64,000 nucleotides of DNA from Symsagittifera roscoffensis (taxonomy: Eukaryota; Xenacoelomorpha; Acoela; Convolutidae): contig NC_087070.1 in NCBI RefSeq assembly GCF_963678635.1, positions 4,558,539 through 4,622,538 on the forward strand. The letters run 5' to 3'. The number at the start of each line of letters is the position of its first letter. Position 1 is the first letter of the stretch. The notes below the pieces were generated by a model. It was not told where the DNA came from. It saw nothing but the letters and a program-made list of their open reading frames with translations, and made no database searches. The translations under genes were made by a program, and so were the position numbers. Of the stretch, positions 51,920 to 64,000 are shown piece by piece.

Positions 51920-52148
51920 GACCATATAAGATACTAACGGCAAATGCGCCGGTATCAATTTCTCAATATCCAGTGACCATTAGGCGACAGCCTTTAAACC
52001 CACTGAATTAAATACTAAATTACATATTCATTAGAAAGGTAACGGTACATAAATTCTAACAGTAATCCCGGCTTCGATATGGATCTCAATTATGCTTTGA
52101 ATCCATTAATCAATCGTTTTAAATTAGAAGCCTATCACCCCATAAAAA

Positions 52149-52418
52149 ATGTACCCCATAACTAATTCCCTTCTTGAGTATCAAAAAATCTATGTCCCAG
52201 CCAAATATCTGACAGCAAAATTACAAATCCCCCAGTTAGATGTCTATACTGAACAAAATCAGCGTAGTCATATACACGAAACCCATCAAATCCGGAAGCT
52301 GAAAAAGCAAATGCACAATTTGAAAACAAAAAAAAACTACCAACTTATGGCCCGGTTGGAAGGAAAATTATATAAATTTATCCTTTCATTAAAAAATTTA
52401 TCCTTTCATTTTATTTAG
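52149..52418 (+). CDS. Small basic ORF, copy B1
   Basis: Identical at the protein level to 18720-18989. Confidence 0.25.
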   Translation: MYPITNSLLEYQKIYVPAKYLTAKLQIPQLDVYTEQNQRSHIHETHQIRKLKKQMHNLKTKKNYQLMARLEGKLYKFILSLKNLSFHFI

Positions 52419-52864
52419 CTATGAAGTATAGCTACTATTTTGTCTTTTCCAACAATTTTGATTTTTATTTAAAAAAAAAACAAAAAAATACACCCTTTTG
52501 TATGAACCAGTCCTCCCCTTATTACGCATACGGACAACCACTTCACATACTTCAGGAAGAAAAGGAAACTTCGAGAAAAGAATGTTCGAGGAATGATAAT
52601 ATTAAACTAACCTTCAAACTTTTGAGAAACAAATAATTTTGATGTATTTAATTTTATAATTAAATCTCTTGGTTGTGTAAACTCTATTTTGATTTCTAAA
52701 TTTAACTGTTGTATTTATATTCATTCAAGCCTGACTCAAAAGATTAGGTCTTCAAAAACATCTGCTACCTAAAATACCAACAAACTATTGAACCAACCCC
52801 AGAAACGGGAACTACTCAAAATGCCGGCCAACCAAACTCTATTTTTCTCACAATAAGTGATGAT

Positions 52865-54033
52865 TTGCCGCCACTCAAATTCTTAACTAGTCAAATTGAC
52901 TACGAAGCTCATATAGGAACCAAATTGGACTATATTCTTTTTAATAGCTTCTACATGCTCAGAACGGCCGAGTTAGCTCTTCTGCAAAATCAATGTGAGC
53001 TAGAACGCTCCTCAATATTAAATACCCTAATGCTTTCACTTGAAAGCCCACGTTTGGCTGGCTACATTTTAACTCAGAACCGCTCTATGTGGTTAGAGAC
53101 CAATGGCAATGTTGCCTGGCTCTACCATTGTCCGAAATTTCATTCACCCTTGCAATTAATGGATGAATGCTTTAATCGCATTCCCATTAAGTATAAGGAA
53201 AATATTCGATTTGTCAATTCAATTACGCGACAAACTTTTCAGTCGGCAGATCTACAAGACTGTTCCGACAAACATTTAAATCTCTTTCAACTAGATGTTG
53301 ATGATGATATGTTCTGGATTGAATTAACCCCCCAAATTAAAAGGGTTACAGGACCATATCTCTTTAAGCCAAAAGAGATAGTTCAACAGATTAAGCGTTC
53401 TTTAGCCTCTAGCCAAGGCGCTTCAATCTACACATATGCGCAAATGTAAAAATTTTGGAATATGACTTCGATAATTCAGAGATGAAAGTAATACTGCAAA
53501 AAGTATCCAGGTCCTTTCCAAACGCTCATAAATTTCTTTTCACGGACTCATATAGCCCACTAGGCTCTTCTCAAACAATATATTTGGACTATCTCATCTC
53601 TCCAAACTTTTGGAAAAGCGAATACACCCGTATATTCGGGAGAGTACAATACTATTTAGAAAAATGCGGAATAGTCTTCGCATCTTTTCTATTTGTGAAA
53701 TTCATACTAGATTGACTAGTATTCATAATAAAGGCTATGCATGTTCACAAAATCACCGGCCGCTCACTAAATTTTGGCAAAGTATTGCTTGCCGCCTCGT
53801 ATAATATACTTTTCACTTCTATAGTGACCTCAATTTTCACTCAAGATGAGCAAATTGAAAAAATAGAACAAGAATGTGATCAAAAAATACAAGCCCTTCT
53901 CTTAGAGGAAATTGATAAAATAAACCAGGATCGCATGTATCCTCACATCCAGTCAACAAGTTTTGAGAGAAGAACTCAAAACTTGGATCACCCAAACAAA
54001 ACGCAGTCTAATAAAATATTTCTACTGTTCTAG
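52865..54033 (+). pseudogene. Env-like fragment, copy B2
   Basis: Equivalent of 19434-20602 with the same breaks and one silent change near 52978. Confidence 0.6.
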
Positions 54034-54054
54034 GATATACCAACAGATTTAACT

Positions 54055-54357
54055 ATGGACGCAACACTTGATGACGACTTGAGAGGTTTTGAGGATCTTC
54101 TCTCACTTCTGCCACCAACTGATCCGCTGGAATCACAACTTTCAGCACTAATTCAACAACCAACTGTTTCTACTACTATGACTCCCACTGCAACGCCGAC
54201 CTCAACACGATCCTTCGTTGAGCCACTACTTCAAATCAATTCAGCTGTCCCAATAGCTACAGCCTCAAAGCCACCACCCCTAAAAGTTTCCCCCCTGATT
54301 TCAAAATACCCCTGGCTCCCTCGAATTCTCGAATTAAAAAGCGAACCCAGATTGTGA
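54055..54357 (+). CDS. Acidic, Pro/Thr-rich ORF, copy B2
   Basis: Fourth copy, open, with Glu at residue 26 as in A2. Confidence 0.4.
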   Translation: MDATLDDDLRGFEDLLSLLPPTDPLESQLSALIQQPTVSTTMTPTATPTSTRSFVEPLLQINSAVPIATASKPPPLKVSPLISKYPWLPRILELKSEPRL

Positions 54358-55665
54358 GACCATATAAGATACTAACGGCAAATGCGCCGGTATCAATTTC
54401 TCAATATCCAGTGACCATTAGGCGACAGCCTTTAAACCCACTGAATTAAATACTAAATTACATATTCATTAGAAAGGGAACGGTACATAAATTCTAACAG
54501 TAATCCCGGCTTCGATATGGATCTCAATTATGCGTTGAATCCATTAATCAATCGTTTTAAATTAGAAGCCTATCACCCCATAAAAAATGTACCCCATAAC
54601 TAATTCCCTTCTTGAGTATCAAAAAATCTATGTCCCAGCCAAATATCTGACAGCAAAATTACAAATCCCCCAGTTAGATGTCTATACTGAACAAATTCAG
54701 CGTAGTCATATACACGAAACCCATCAAATCCGGAAGCTGAAAAAGCAAATGCACAATTTGAAAACAAAAAAAAAACTACCAACTTATGGCCCGGTTGGAA
54801 GGAAAATTATATAAATTTATCCTTTCATTAAAAAATTTATCCTTTCATTTTATTTAGCTATGAAGTATAGCTACTATTTTGTCTTTTCCAACAATTTTGA
54901 TTTTTATTAAAAAAAACAAAAAAATACACCCTTTTGTATGAACCAGTCCTCCCCTTATTACGCATACGGACAACCACTTCACATACTTCAGGAAGAAAAG
55001 GAAACTTCGAGAAAAGAATGTTCGAGGAATGATAATATTAAACTAACCTTCAAACTTTTGAGAAACAAATAATTTTGATGTATTTAATTTTATAATTAAA
55101 TCTCTTGGTTGTGTAAACTCTATTTTGATTTCTAAATGTAACTGTTGTATTTATATTCATTCAAGCCTGACTCAAAAGATTAGGTCTTCAAAAACATCTG
55201 CTACCTAAAATACCAACAAACTATTGAACAAACTTCATGAGGTTGAAAGCAAATAGCTTTGATCGATCAACAATTACCCCACCTGAATAGCAGGGTAAAA
55301 ATGAAAGTTTTAGTTTTTTTCTTCACCAAATAGGAGGATGGATATGTTCTGATTTCAAATAGAAACAGAAACATGGATCATTTTATTGCGCTCACAAAAT
55401 GTGACGCCGCCGCCACCACAAAATAAATGTGTTTTTATTCCTTTGCAAAAGGAAGGGAAATGCTATTGGAATAATTCGTATAACGTTTTAAACATTGAGA
55501 AATAAAACGACTATTCTCGTTCAATGCGAATAATAACGATTCTTCTCGTAAAATACGAGCATACGAAACATTCTTCTCGTAAAATACGAATACCCGAATA
55601 GAGAATACGAAGTTAAGAAGTAATTTCCCATTTGATACGAAAAGTGGTACGATTTCCCATCTAAG

Positions 55666-55673
55666 TATAAATA
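55666..55673 (+). promoter_or_regulatory. TATA box, copy B
   Basis: Duplicate of the TATAAATA at 22236-22243 with the same leader-like sequence downstream. Confidence 0.4.
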
Positions 55674-56048
55674 GAAGCTCAAAACAACGGGAATTCATTC
55701 CCAACTATTTCTCTTCTAACACCATCAACTCCTAACAATATCTCTTCGAACACCAACACCACTCTCATCAACCACCCCAACCATTCTCTAAAATAATATC
55801 AATTCTCAGTAAAAATATCTCTAATCTCACCGTTAAAATAAATATTGAGTTAAAAGGCAACTTGCAGTCAATTCATACTAACTTCTTTTCTAATAAAATA
55901 TTTCTCAGCGAATTTTAGATTTATTTTCTAAGTTAGAAAGTAGAAAGGCCCCTTTATTCCTAGCAAGCGTTTTGTCCGGCGCACATAGTGTTGCTAGCTC
56001 GTAATAATAGGTGAGGAGAGAATTAAGAGACATTGTTTCAGTTACAAA

Positions 56049-56294
56049 AAACACTACCCAGGAGCGGATCTGCGATTTTTTTGGGTAGGGGGATTATCAA
56101 AATATTTTTGAAATATTTACCGAACTTTTTTTTGATTTTTTTTTAGCTCTCCCAAATCCTAACAAAAAACCGTCTTCGACCAAATTTTTTGCGCCGCAGT
56201 GAAATTTGTGGAAAAGAAAACATGCCATAAAATGCTGATCAAAAAAGCGCGTTTTTTTTTGCCCGCTCCCCTCAAAAAAATTAGTATCTATGTC
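56049..56294. repeat. hAT-like fragment, copy B
   Basis: Duplicate of 22629-22862, differing in T-run lengths. Confidence 0.5.
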
Positions 56295-57418
56295 TTGTCT
56301 TGATTATACAGTAATCAGAACCCATTTAAGCCAGTAAGACCACGGATACCACTCTTTGCGACCCGAAAGCGCATGTAATCAAGCACATGCTTTTTGCCAC
56401 CTACGGTCAACTGAAAGAACTCTATCGAGGCACCAAAAATCCCCTCCCCATGATTTTGGTTTGTTTTTCGCAGAGTGATACATGGCTGCCGCGCATCATC
56501 GGTTGCAAAGTGAGCAATCACAACATATTTTCACTGCCAAAAATCAACAATAAATGCTACGCAGTAATTGAACCAATTGAGTTTTTTTTTCAGAAGAAAA
56601 CAAAGTGTTAAGCAAGCTTTTCAGTGAAACTTAAACAAACTTGTCAAAATAGAATAGTTAAAATTTCGAAAACGTTCTGAACCAAGCAACCACGCCAAAA
56701 ATAAATCTTCCAATAAATATTTTTTTGGAAGTTTCTGCTTGTTGCCCTCGAACCAATGTTGAATTTTGCATGACATTAGCAATGGCACTGAAGTACACAA
56801 TTGTATAAACCTTACTTTTATGATTCGCCACACACTCAGAAAAAAATGAACAACATTGCTCGTAACAAGGCAAAGCCTAACTTCCGACTGCTTTTGAACG
56901 TCTTTGAAATAGTTTTGCAAACCATCAATTTCAAAAAATTGTATAATTTCAATATTAATTTTTAAAAAAATCGATATTTTGATCATCTCGTTTTAATTCA
57001 TTTTGGATTTACTTATGCGCGGATTAAATAACCGCCCACGCACTAATAGCACAAAAAATTTTGTGAATGACTGGTCCCAAGTTAGCCTAATTGGAACTTT
57101 TCAAACCCCCATATTTTTTCGAAAAACGATCCCACTTGAAACACCCGTGGAGATTAATTGAGATTTTGAAATTTTTAGAACTAACTCAGAGAGTATTTTC
57201 AGGTTAGGCACGCCATCTGGTCGTCAAGTTATCTTATTTTCGGCTGGATAGTTTACTGCAGTTTCTTAGACCAACACCGATCTTAATCTGACTCTACATT
57301 CTTAGGTCTCAGTATATCTTTACAAAACTTTCCAGTTAGGGCAAAACCCTGAATATTCCAGCTGCCCTTTGAGGCAGTAATGTCAAATCTTAGGTTGTTA
57401 AAACTTTAATTGTATATA

Positions 57419-58871
57419 CAGGGTCTTTCAGGTAGAATGAATTTTTTTGAAACGTCTATAACTTTTAAATGGAACATTGGATTTAACTGATGCTTTTTAC
57501 ATTTATTATATAACAGATTAAGATTTTGAACACGTACATAAGAGTTATAATAACTGCTGGAAATACCCGCCATTTTCTTGAATACAAAGATGTAACCGCT
57601 TCTCAAAATTTGTTTCTGCTTTCACTCCCTGCGCCGGAGTTTTTGTTCCACAAGCATTCTCCACAGTTTGCATAAGATTTGGGACTGTCTAGGGGTGGGC
57701 ATCAGATATCATTTTACCCAAATGACCCCATAGCCAAAAAATCCAATGGATTCAAGTCCGGGCTTTGGGGTGGCCAAGGAATCGCACTCCTCCTGCTTAT
57801 AAACCTCAAATTTTGAGTGGAGCCATGTGAGGACTCTCACTGTGTAGTGGCACGTTGCACCTTCCTGCATAAACCACAGGCGCCGAAGATCGCGGAGTGT
57901 CAGAAGAATTGGCCAGTGTTTAGACTTCAACATGTCAAGATACGTCTCCTGGTTCAAAGTGACCGGATTGTCTCTTGCATCAACGAACCAGAATGGGCTC
58001 AATAAAGTACCTTTAAGCACCCCCACCCAGCTTATAGCCTTTTTCTTGCCTAGATATTTGCACTCCAATATTTCTCGGGGATTTACAAGGGCCCAGTGTC
58101 TCCGGTTCTGAGACTTTGGAACAGAGTCCATAACCCACCAATTTTATCGGAGAAGATGACATTCGAGGCAAAATTGGTTGTCAAAATGAGCATATTGATG
58201 AACAAAAGGCAAAAAGTGTGTCGCATTTGGTAATTGACTGGGGATATTTTCAAGGATTTAATAATCTTAAATGGCTTTAATTTTAGCTCTTTCGTGATCT
58301 TCCATGTTGTTGTTTTTGATGATCCAAGGTTCGCTGCGGCTTTACTGATTGAGTGGGTAGGGTTTCTTCGGAAGTCAGCTTTAACCCTGTTTGTAGCATT
58401 GGTATCTTGCGTTATTCCTTTGCGATTGGAAGTCGCATGGGTGCTAGATAATCCTCTTGAAATTTTCCCCATACACGAGAAAAATGATGATCTTTCAATC
58501 TTGTGCTTTCAAGAGGTGTGATATTGAAGTCTTGGGTATATTGCCGGCGTAATAAGGTTGGATTGTCAAGTCTTGCAAATAAGCTAATAATGTGTTTCTT
58601 TTGCTCAACAGTAAAAAGCATAGTGAATATTCAAACACGGTAGAAAAGACTAACTGCATATGCTTACCGAGCCTGTGTGAACATGTTTTGTTACACGTGT
58701 GAGTTTCCCGCTGTAAACTTTCCCACGTGTTCAAAAATCTTATAACTCTTATGTACGTGTTCAAAAATCTTAATCAGTTATATAATAAATGTAAAAAAAA
58801 TCAGTTAAATCCAATGTTCCATTTAAAAGTTATAGACGTTTCAAAAGAACCATTCTAACTGAAAGACCCTG
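57419..58871 (-). mobile_element. Tc1/mariner-superfamily element, copy B
   Basis: Duplicate of 23987-25438 with the same TIRs, TA flanks and transposase lesions (minus-strand frames 57709-58131, 58083-58472, 58412-58621). Substitutions include Thr to Ala in KKKAISW and Tyr to Ser in NLGSSKTT. Confidence 0.88.
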
Positions 58872-60910
58872 TAGATATAGTTAGAGCAATTAGCTTAGCT
58901 CAATTCAATTCCGAACATATGTGCAATGCTATATAATTCGCCAAGCAAAAATTAAACCGCGCTACAGCCTCAGGTTAGTATAGTGGTGTCTGCGCTGTAA
59001 ATATGTGCCAAGGGGCAATAATTTTAAATAAAAAAACCGACCCAAGCATATATAATCCTCAGTTTTTTCGAAAATCGAAATAAAAAATACTGTGAAAGCG
59101 ATTTGTGGGAGATCAAAATTATTCTGCATTCTTTGAAAGTGATTTTGCACTTATGAATAAAAAAATTTGTTATGGAAAAGATTGGTTAGTAATAAACACT
59201 TAACAATCATATTCAAAACAAAAAAAACTTGAAGCAACATTTATACATAAAACTCGGAATGTTTCGTAGCATAACAGGAAGGATTTCCAGAATTCAAAAC
59301 AATTGAAGCACTCTGAGTACAAACGTTAGCAATGTGATTTATTGGAAAAGTGTATTTTGCGGAGGGAAAAAATCCAAAGATTGACATTAACATCAAATCA
59401 TTCAACTTATCAAATTAACATTAAAATCATAGACAAACAAACAATTTGAATGACACATAAACAGAAGAAAACCTAAAACCCAACAAAACTGCTCGTATCA
59501 GGGCGAAGCCTTGAATTTTCCGACTGCCTCTCAAGGTCTATGGAGCAGTAACAACATGAAAAAATTAAATGTGATAAATAAAAACTTTTTTTTTTAATTT
59601 GAACTGTTTTGTGAAAATAATCTCCTCACACGCCATATAAAGCACAAAGTGATAGATTTCGTTCCTAATAACAAATCAATAATGGCAAATAAGCTACCTT
59701 CAAACAATTTGGAACGATTTCTAAGACAGCTTAAAGCTCCGCTTACGCGTTAATAGCGGGAAATATATCGCCCGTTAATTGTCCCACATTGGCCAAATTG
59801 GCAATCTTTAAACCCCAATAACTTTACGAAAAATGATCACAGGTAAATTATCTTTTCAAATTGAAGCTCAGGACAACAAAAAATTTTGAATGATAAAAAA
59901 AACGTCAAAAATGGCTAGTTAAAAAGTCGAAATTTGTCTGAAGAAAAAAAACCCATCCCGAGCACAAATATTCCGTTATTTTCGTTAGGAAAGTCGGAAC
60001 AAAAACGAAAAGCAATAACAAAACAGTGTGCATTCAGTTCAAAGCCCACGTGGGAGCTTGATTTTGCCTTCCTTTTAGCGTATGAAATTGAATTAAATTT
60101 GAACATAAAACAAACTCAGACCACGAACACCAAATTTGAGCGCGAATAATTTAATCAGAATAAGTAGAAAAAACTGACTATTTTCAAGAAAATAATAATT
60201 TGGTTAAAAAGCAATTTTTATTAATTCTGCATTTTTTTCGAAAGACATGGTTAGTGATTCTTGATAGAAATCTTAGATACATGTATATGGCGCATTTATT
60301 TTTATGGTGAGCAAATCGGATATAGAAAATTTGTGAATTTCAACTGTTTTTCACGCAACTTATGTCAATATAATTAATGCGTAGTAAGAAAATAACCTTT
60401 GCTGTCCTCAAATATGTCGAACATGTTGATAAGTTTCCAATGCATGTTGATCAGAGTTTCGAACTGGGACGCCAGAACTGCTACGCGACTATTGCCGACA
60501 TTAACCTCTCTGCTGATCGCAGTCTGTGATATCTCCTCGTCAACATTACCCGTGTGATAACCACTGAGACAGTAGAAGTTACTAAATAATTAAGCTCATG
60601 TGATAAAAATACGATAAATGTATAATGTCAATTGATCAAAATGAACGTTTCTGAAAAATTCCGTTTCGAGACAAAAAACAGAGTGAATTTATAGTCTTTG
60701 AGTCACGTCACATTGCGGGAGGCTCAAATGACCAAATGGCTGGTGATTCAAACTTTATATCAGACCAAGTTACCCCCCCCCCTCCCCAGCATTTTTGTAC
60801 GCAGCGCTAAACAAATGTCGGATCTACTTAACAACCGCCCTTCCTTTGGTATCTACTAAATAATTGCCATCCCTATAAATAAAAGCGGTAAATTAGCACA
60901 AGAGCGTTCC

Positions 60911-61874
60911 CGCATCCAAGTTTAGGCGTAAATAATCGATTATAACGGATTATTATGATGATTTTTTGACAATTATAATCGATTATAATTACCAAAATTA
61001 GGTCTTTAAGGGATTTATAATTGATTATAATCGTGATATTTTCGAAGAGATTATTATCTTTTATAATCGATTATAATTGATTTTAGTTCTTACTAAAAAC
61101 CCTTAAAATCAATTATAATCGATTATAATCGATTATAATCTATTATTTTGCCGAAATTTTCTCATATTCGAAATTTATCTATGGGTTATTTTTTGTGTCA
61201 ATAAAAAAACTCTGAAAGAGAGATCTCTTGAACACTTTGGTTCATCTGAAAACAAAGTTATACCACGAAACAAAAGTTTCATAGATATCCTTTCATATGA
61301 GTGGAAAAGTTCTCGCGGTAGATGAAAAATAAATCTTCCGAATCAATCATGGAACTAAATCAATCTGCTGATGTTTTGGTGTTTCAAAAAGCTTAAAATA
61401 TGCATCACAAAACAACTCTAATGGGGAAGAAATGAAAAAAAAACTTATAAATTTGAACTAATTGGAAAACTTTAAAAACATTTTTCTCATTTTTCATAGG
61501 AACCAACGTACACAAAAAGCATAAAATATAAGCAATTTAGATGCAACTTCGAAGACAAAAATGGACAAACAAAAGGGATTATAATCAATTATAATCAATT
61601 ATAATGGATTTTTGTGCAAAACTAATAAAATAGAAATTTGAATAAAAATAATGGATTATAATCAATTATAATCGATTATAATTGTATCAAAAAATAGACG
61701 AATAAATAATCGATTATAATGGAATATAATGGATTATAATTAATTATAATTTGAATTTAAAAAGAGAGATTATAATCGATTATTAATTGATTAAAATTGA
61801 TTGTTTCTCAATTATAGTGAGACTGGTACTAAAATTGTAATATAATCGATTATTAACGCTTGAAACTGGATGCG
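60911..61874. mobile_element. TAATCGATTA-rich TIR element, copy B
   Basis: Duplicate of 27484-28447 with identical length and arrays. Confidence 0.7.
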
Positions 61875-62316
61875 AGTTGCATTTAAAATTCGAATTTTGC
61901 TGCAATCTGATTGGCCAAAAACTCGACAATTTAATCTACTTAACAATTGCCCCGGTTTCCTGAAAGGGGGGGGTCAATTGTTAAGTAGATCCCAAGTTTC
62001 ATCAATCCAAATTAAATGCTGGGGTGGAAGATTTTAAGATGTTAAGTGTTAATTTGCGAGTCACTAGTATCCTCTTCCAGGAAAAGACCAAAAAATGAAA
62101 CGAAAACTGATAATTTCAAGAAAAAGAAATCAATTTTCTTAAACTTGTTTGAGCTAGTTGCGGACCCAAGAGTTTTTGCTACATGCAGTCAACCAATAGC
62201 TTCGTTCTATTGTCGATTTATCATCATACGAGGATATCAGATCTTTCACTGAAATAATATCTTTTTTGATGCTCGGTTTTGGGTCAGTTTTTTCTAGTTT
62301 TATTAGGTTTTTACTA

Positions 62317-62519
62317 GGATCTACTTAATAATCTCCCCCCCCCCTATTGTATCTACTAAAGAATCCCTCCCCCTCCCCTTTCGTGAAAGGGGGGGGGATT
62401 GTTAAGTAGATCCCTGGGGATCTACTTAACTTAACAATCTCCCCCCCCCCCCATTGTATCTACTAAAGAATCCCCCCCCCCTTCTTGAAAGGGGGGGGGG
62501 GAGATTGTTAAGTAGATCC
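62317..62519. repeat. Poly-C/poly-G foldback pair, copy B
   Basis: Duplicates of 28892-28990 and 28995-29110 with shorter C and G runs. Confidence 0.75.
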
Positions 62520-63132
62520 GGTTTTTATTTATTCGGCCCAACTTTGAGTTCTTAAAATTGAAAGCAGAAAAAAAGTAGCTCAAATCTGATTGGTTGAGAT
62601 TGAATGCGCCCCAGACGCATAATTTGAGAAACTCATTCAATCAGAAATTGATGCGCTGATGAGTTTCGTATGGAATACGGAAAACGACCCGTTTTCAGCT
62701 CCGATTTCGGATTAAATTGACATCCCCATTCCATCTAAATATACAAAGTTAAGATGTTTGTTTTGGATTAAAATTGCTTAGTGCTGCGTGGAAAATACTT
62801 GGTTGAAAATTCCAATTAAGTATCAAGTTAACGTCATTCCGCCCTAAAACACTTAAAAAGTGATGACTTTAAATTTGGGTCTCCAATTTCTATCCCAGAT
62901 CCTCTTGTACCTGAATTTTGCACATGATATTCCAATGGGGAAGATATCGTTCGGAAGATAGAACACTAGGGAACTCCACGTAGGGGACAGGTTGTCGTTA
63001 AAGACCATTGGTTGCTTTCCCTTTTCTGTGCAGTTGACCCATGTCACTAAAACACAACCGAATAAAAAACAGGGTCTTTCTCATTTTACCCCTCCCCCAG
63101 ACTATTAAAAAAAAGTTCCAGCCCCATCAACA

Positions 63133-63345
63133 GGGGCGCATCTAGGATTTTCTCGAGGGGGGAGGCGGATTTTCAAAAAAGTTTTGGGGCCTTTTTTTGA
63201 TCAGCCCAATCGACTTTCCGAACATTCCCAGAACACTATAAAGACCCTATTTTGACGAAAAAATTTTGCACCGCATTCAAATTTTTGAAAAAAAAGCAGG
63301 TTAAAAAACCCGTTTTTGGAAAAATAGTAAATTTTGTGCTATATT
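63133..63345. repeat. hAT-like fragment (29722 type), copy B
   Basis: Duplicate of 29722-29930. Confidence 0.5.
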
Positions 63346-63767
63346 ATGCTGGACTATAATTGGTAAGACCCAAATATTAAATAAAATATACTAAAAACAG
63401 ACGCATCAAAAATCATTGTTTTATTTTGCCTTCTGAACTTTTGATCCACCGTGAATCGATCGTTTGACCTTTGACCAAGAGTCATATTCTTTAACCATAT
63501 TGCCAAGTGAGCTTAGAAAGTCATATATTTATGCTTTGATTTCACGCGCTTTTTCAAAAGTTAGCATTGCTTTTATCGGTTTGTTCAATTTCGGCATCTT
63601 GGTTTCAATTCCTTTCATTGTTCTATTGCGATATTTTAATTGTTTCGATTCCTCAGATGGGATATTTTAATTAGCATGGGCTACATCATCCTGGGCTATT
63701 TTTACTTCAGGGATAATTTTGACTGGGATAACTTCGCCTGGGATAAAAAGGTAAAGGATAAATTGTC

Positions 63768-64000
63768 ATGAAACCTCGGAAAGAAGCATTTGGTTCGAGG
63801 TATGGGAATTACGCGTCGCTTCGAATCAGCGGAAGACTGTCCTCGAAACTTTCGAAAAATTATTTCGCTCAAACTTATCGACGGAACAAACCGAAATTTT
63901 TGAATATTCTGAATTTCCCGCTCATCTCATGGGTAAACTTCCGGTCTACAAACATTCCGCACAAAACTAACCCTGCGGACGGCCGAAAATGGATTTTTCC
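63768..64000 (+). CDS. Unrecognised ORF, copy B, cut by window end
   Basis: First 78 codons of the ORF at 30359-30880, unchanged in frame; the rest is beyond the window. Confidence 0.25.
   Translation, partial: MKPRKEAFGSRYGNYASLRISGRLSSKLSKNYFAQTYRRNKPKFLNILNFPLISWVNFRSTNIPHKTNPADGRKWIF

Larger units (their letters stand above)
52793..55228. repeat. 2,436-bp tandem repeat, unit B2
   Basis: Corresponds to unit A2 (19362-21798). It contains an env fragment (52865-54033), the acidic ORF (54055-54357, with Thr to Ile at residue 33) and the shortened basic ORF (54587-54814). Confidence 0.9.
50882..64000. repeat. 13.1-kb direct segmental duplication, copy B
   Basis: Second copy of 17453-30591, offset 33,429 bp at its left end and 33,409 at its right. 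It inserts or joins directly after the older gypsy block, with no target duplication visible. It includes partial tandem unit 50882-52792 and complete unit 52793-55228. Confidence 0.92.

Noticed and set aside
57419-58871. Independent second mariner insertion
   Set aside because: It has the same flanks and lesions as the first; it belongs to the 13-kb duplication.

Overview
The window looks like nuclear DNA of an AT-rich invertebrate metazoan. It has no operons, rRNA or convincing tRNA genes. It holds LTR-retroelement coding remains, a Tc1/mariner-type element, several short non-autonomous inverted-repeat elements and long intergenic stretches. I cannot name the species. Almost every protein-coding signal belongs to a mobile element and nearly all of them are broken; I found no confident host gene.

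Region 1 (1-21,798): remains of one Ty3/gypsy-like, env-bearing retroelement, present as two pol-containing units (1-6,811 and 8,148-15,083) and a third, env-only part (16,415-21,798). Read across the copies, the order is gag-like basic region, aspartic protease, a macro domain of the TARG1/OARD1 (ADP-ribosyl-glutamate hydrolase) type, reverse transcriptase (YIDD), RNase H, integrase (DD35E with HHCC and GPY/F), a 1.3-kb block with a conserved antisense ORF and a plus-strand promoter, an env-like glycoprotein, and small downstream ORFs including an acidic, activation-domain-like one. The units are rearranged: unit 2 joins env in frame to the macro domain, both pol copies carry internal duplications, and the env-to-3'-end segment is repeated in tandem (2,436 bp).

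Region 2 (21,799-30,591): AT-rich DNA with a TATA box, a complete Tc1/mariner-type element with TIRs and TA target duplication (23,987-25,438), a 964-bp TIR element packed with TAATCGATTA palindromes (27,484-28,447), poly-C/poly-G hairpin elements (28,507-29,110) and hAT-like fragments. Everything from 17,453 to 30,591 recurs almost identically at 50,882-64,000 (offset about 33.4 kb), so the right-hand fifth of the window is a second copy that runs off the edge.

Region 3 (30,592-39,200): single-copy AT-rich DNA with inverted-repeat elements at 31,356-32,294, 32,786-33,146, 37,126-37,550 (8-bp target duplication, hAT-like) and 38,145-38,315, and no convincing gene.

Region 4 (39,200-50,881): a visibly less AT-rich block holding an older, heavily degraded Ty3/gypsy element (gag-like coiled coil, DTGA protease, RT lacking its YxDD region, RNase H end, integrase pieces), followed by a degraded SGNH/GDSL-hydrolase-like ORF and an unrecognised 189-codon ORF. 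It ends exactly where the second copy of the large duplication begins.

The most notable biology is the macro domain with both catalytic positions kept inside a retroelement pol, and the antisense, possibly spliced, ORF between integrase and env.
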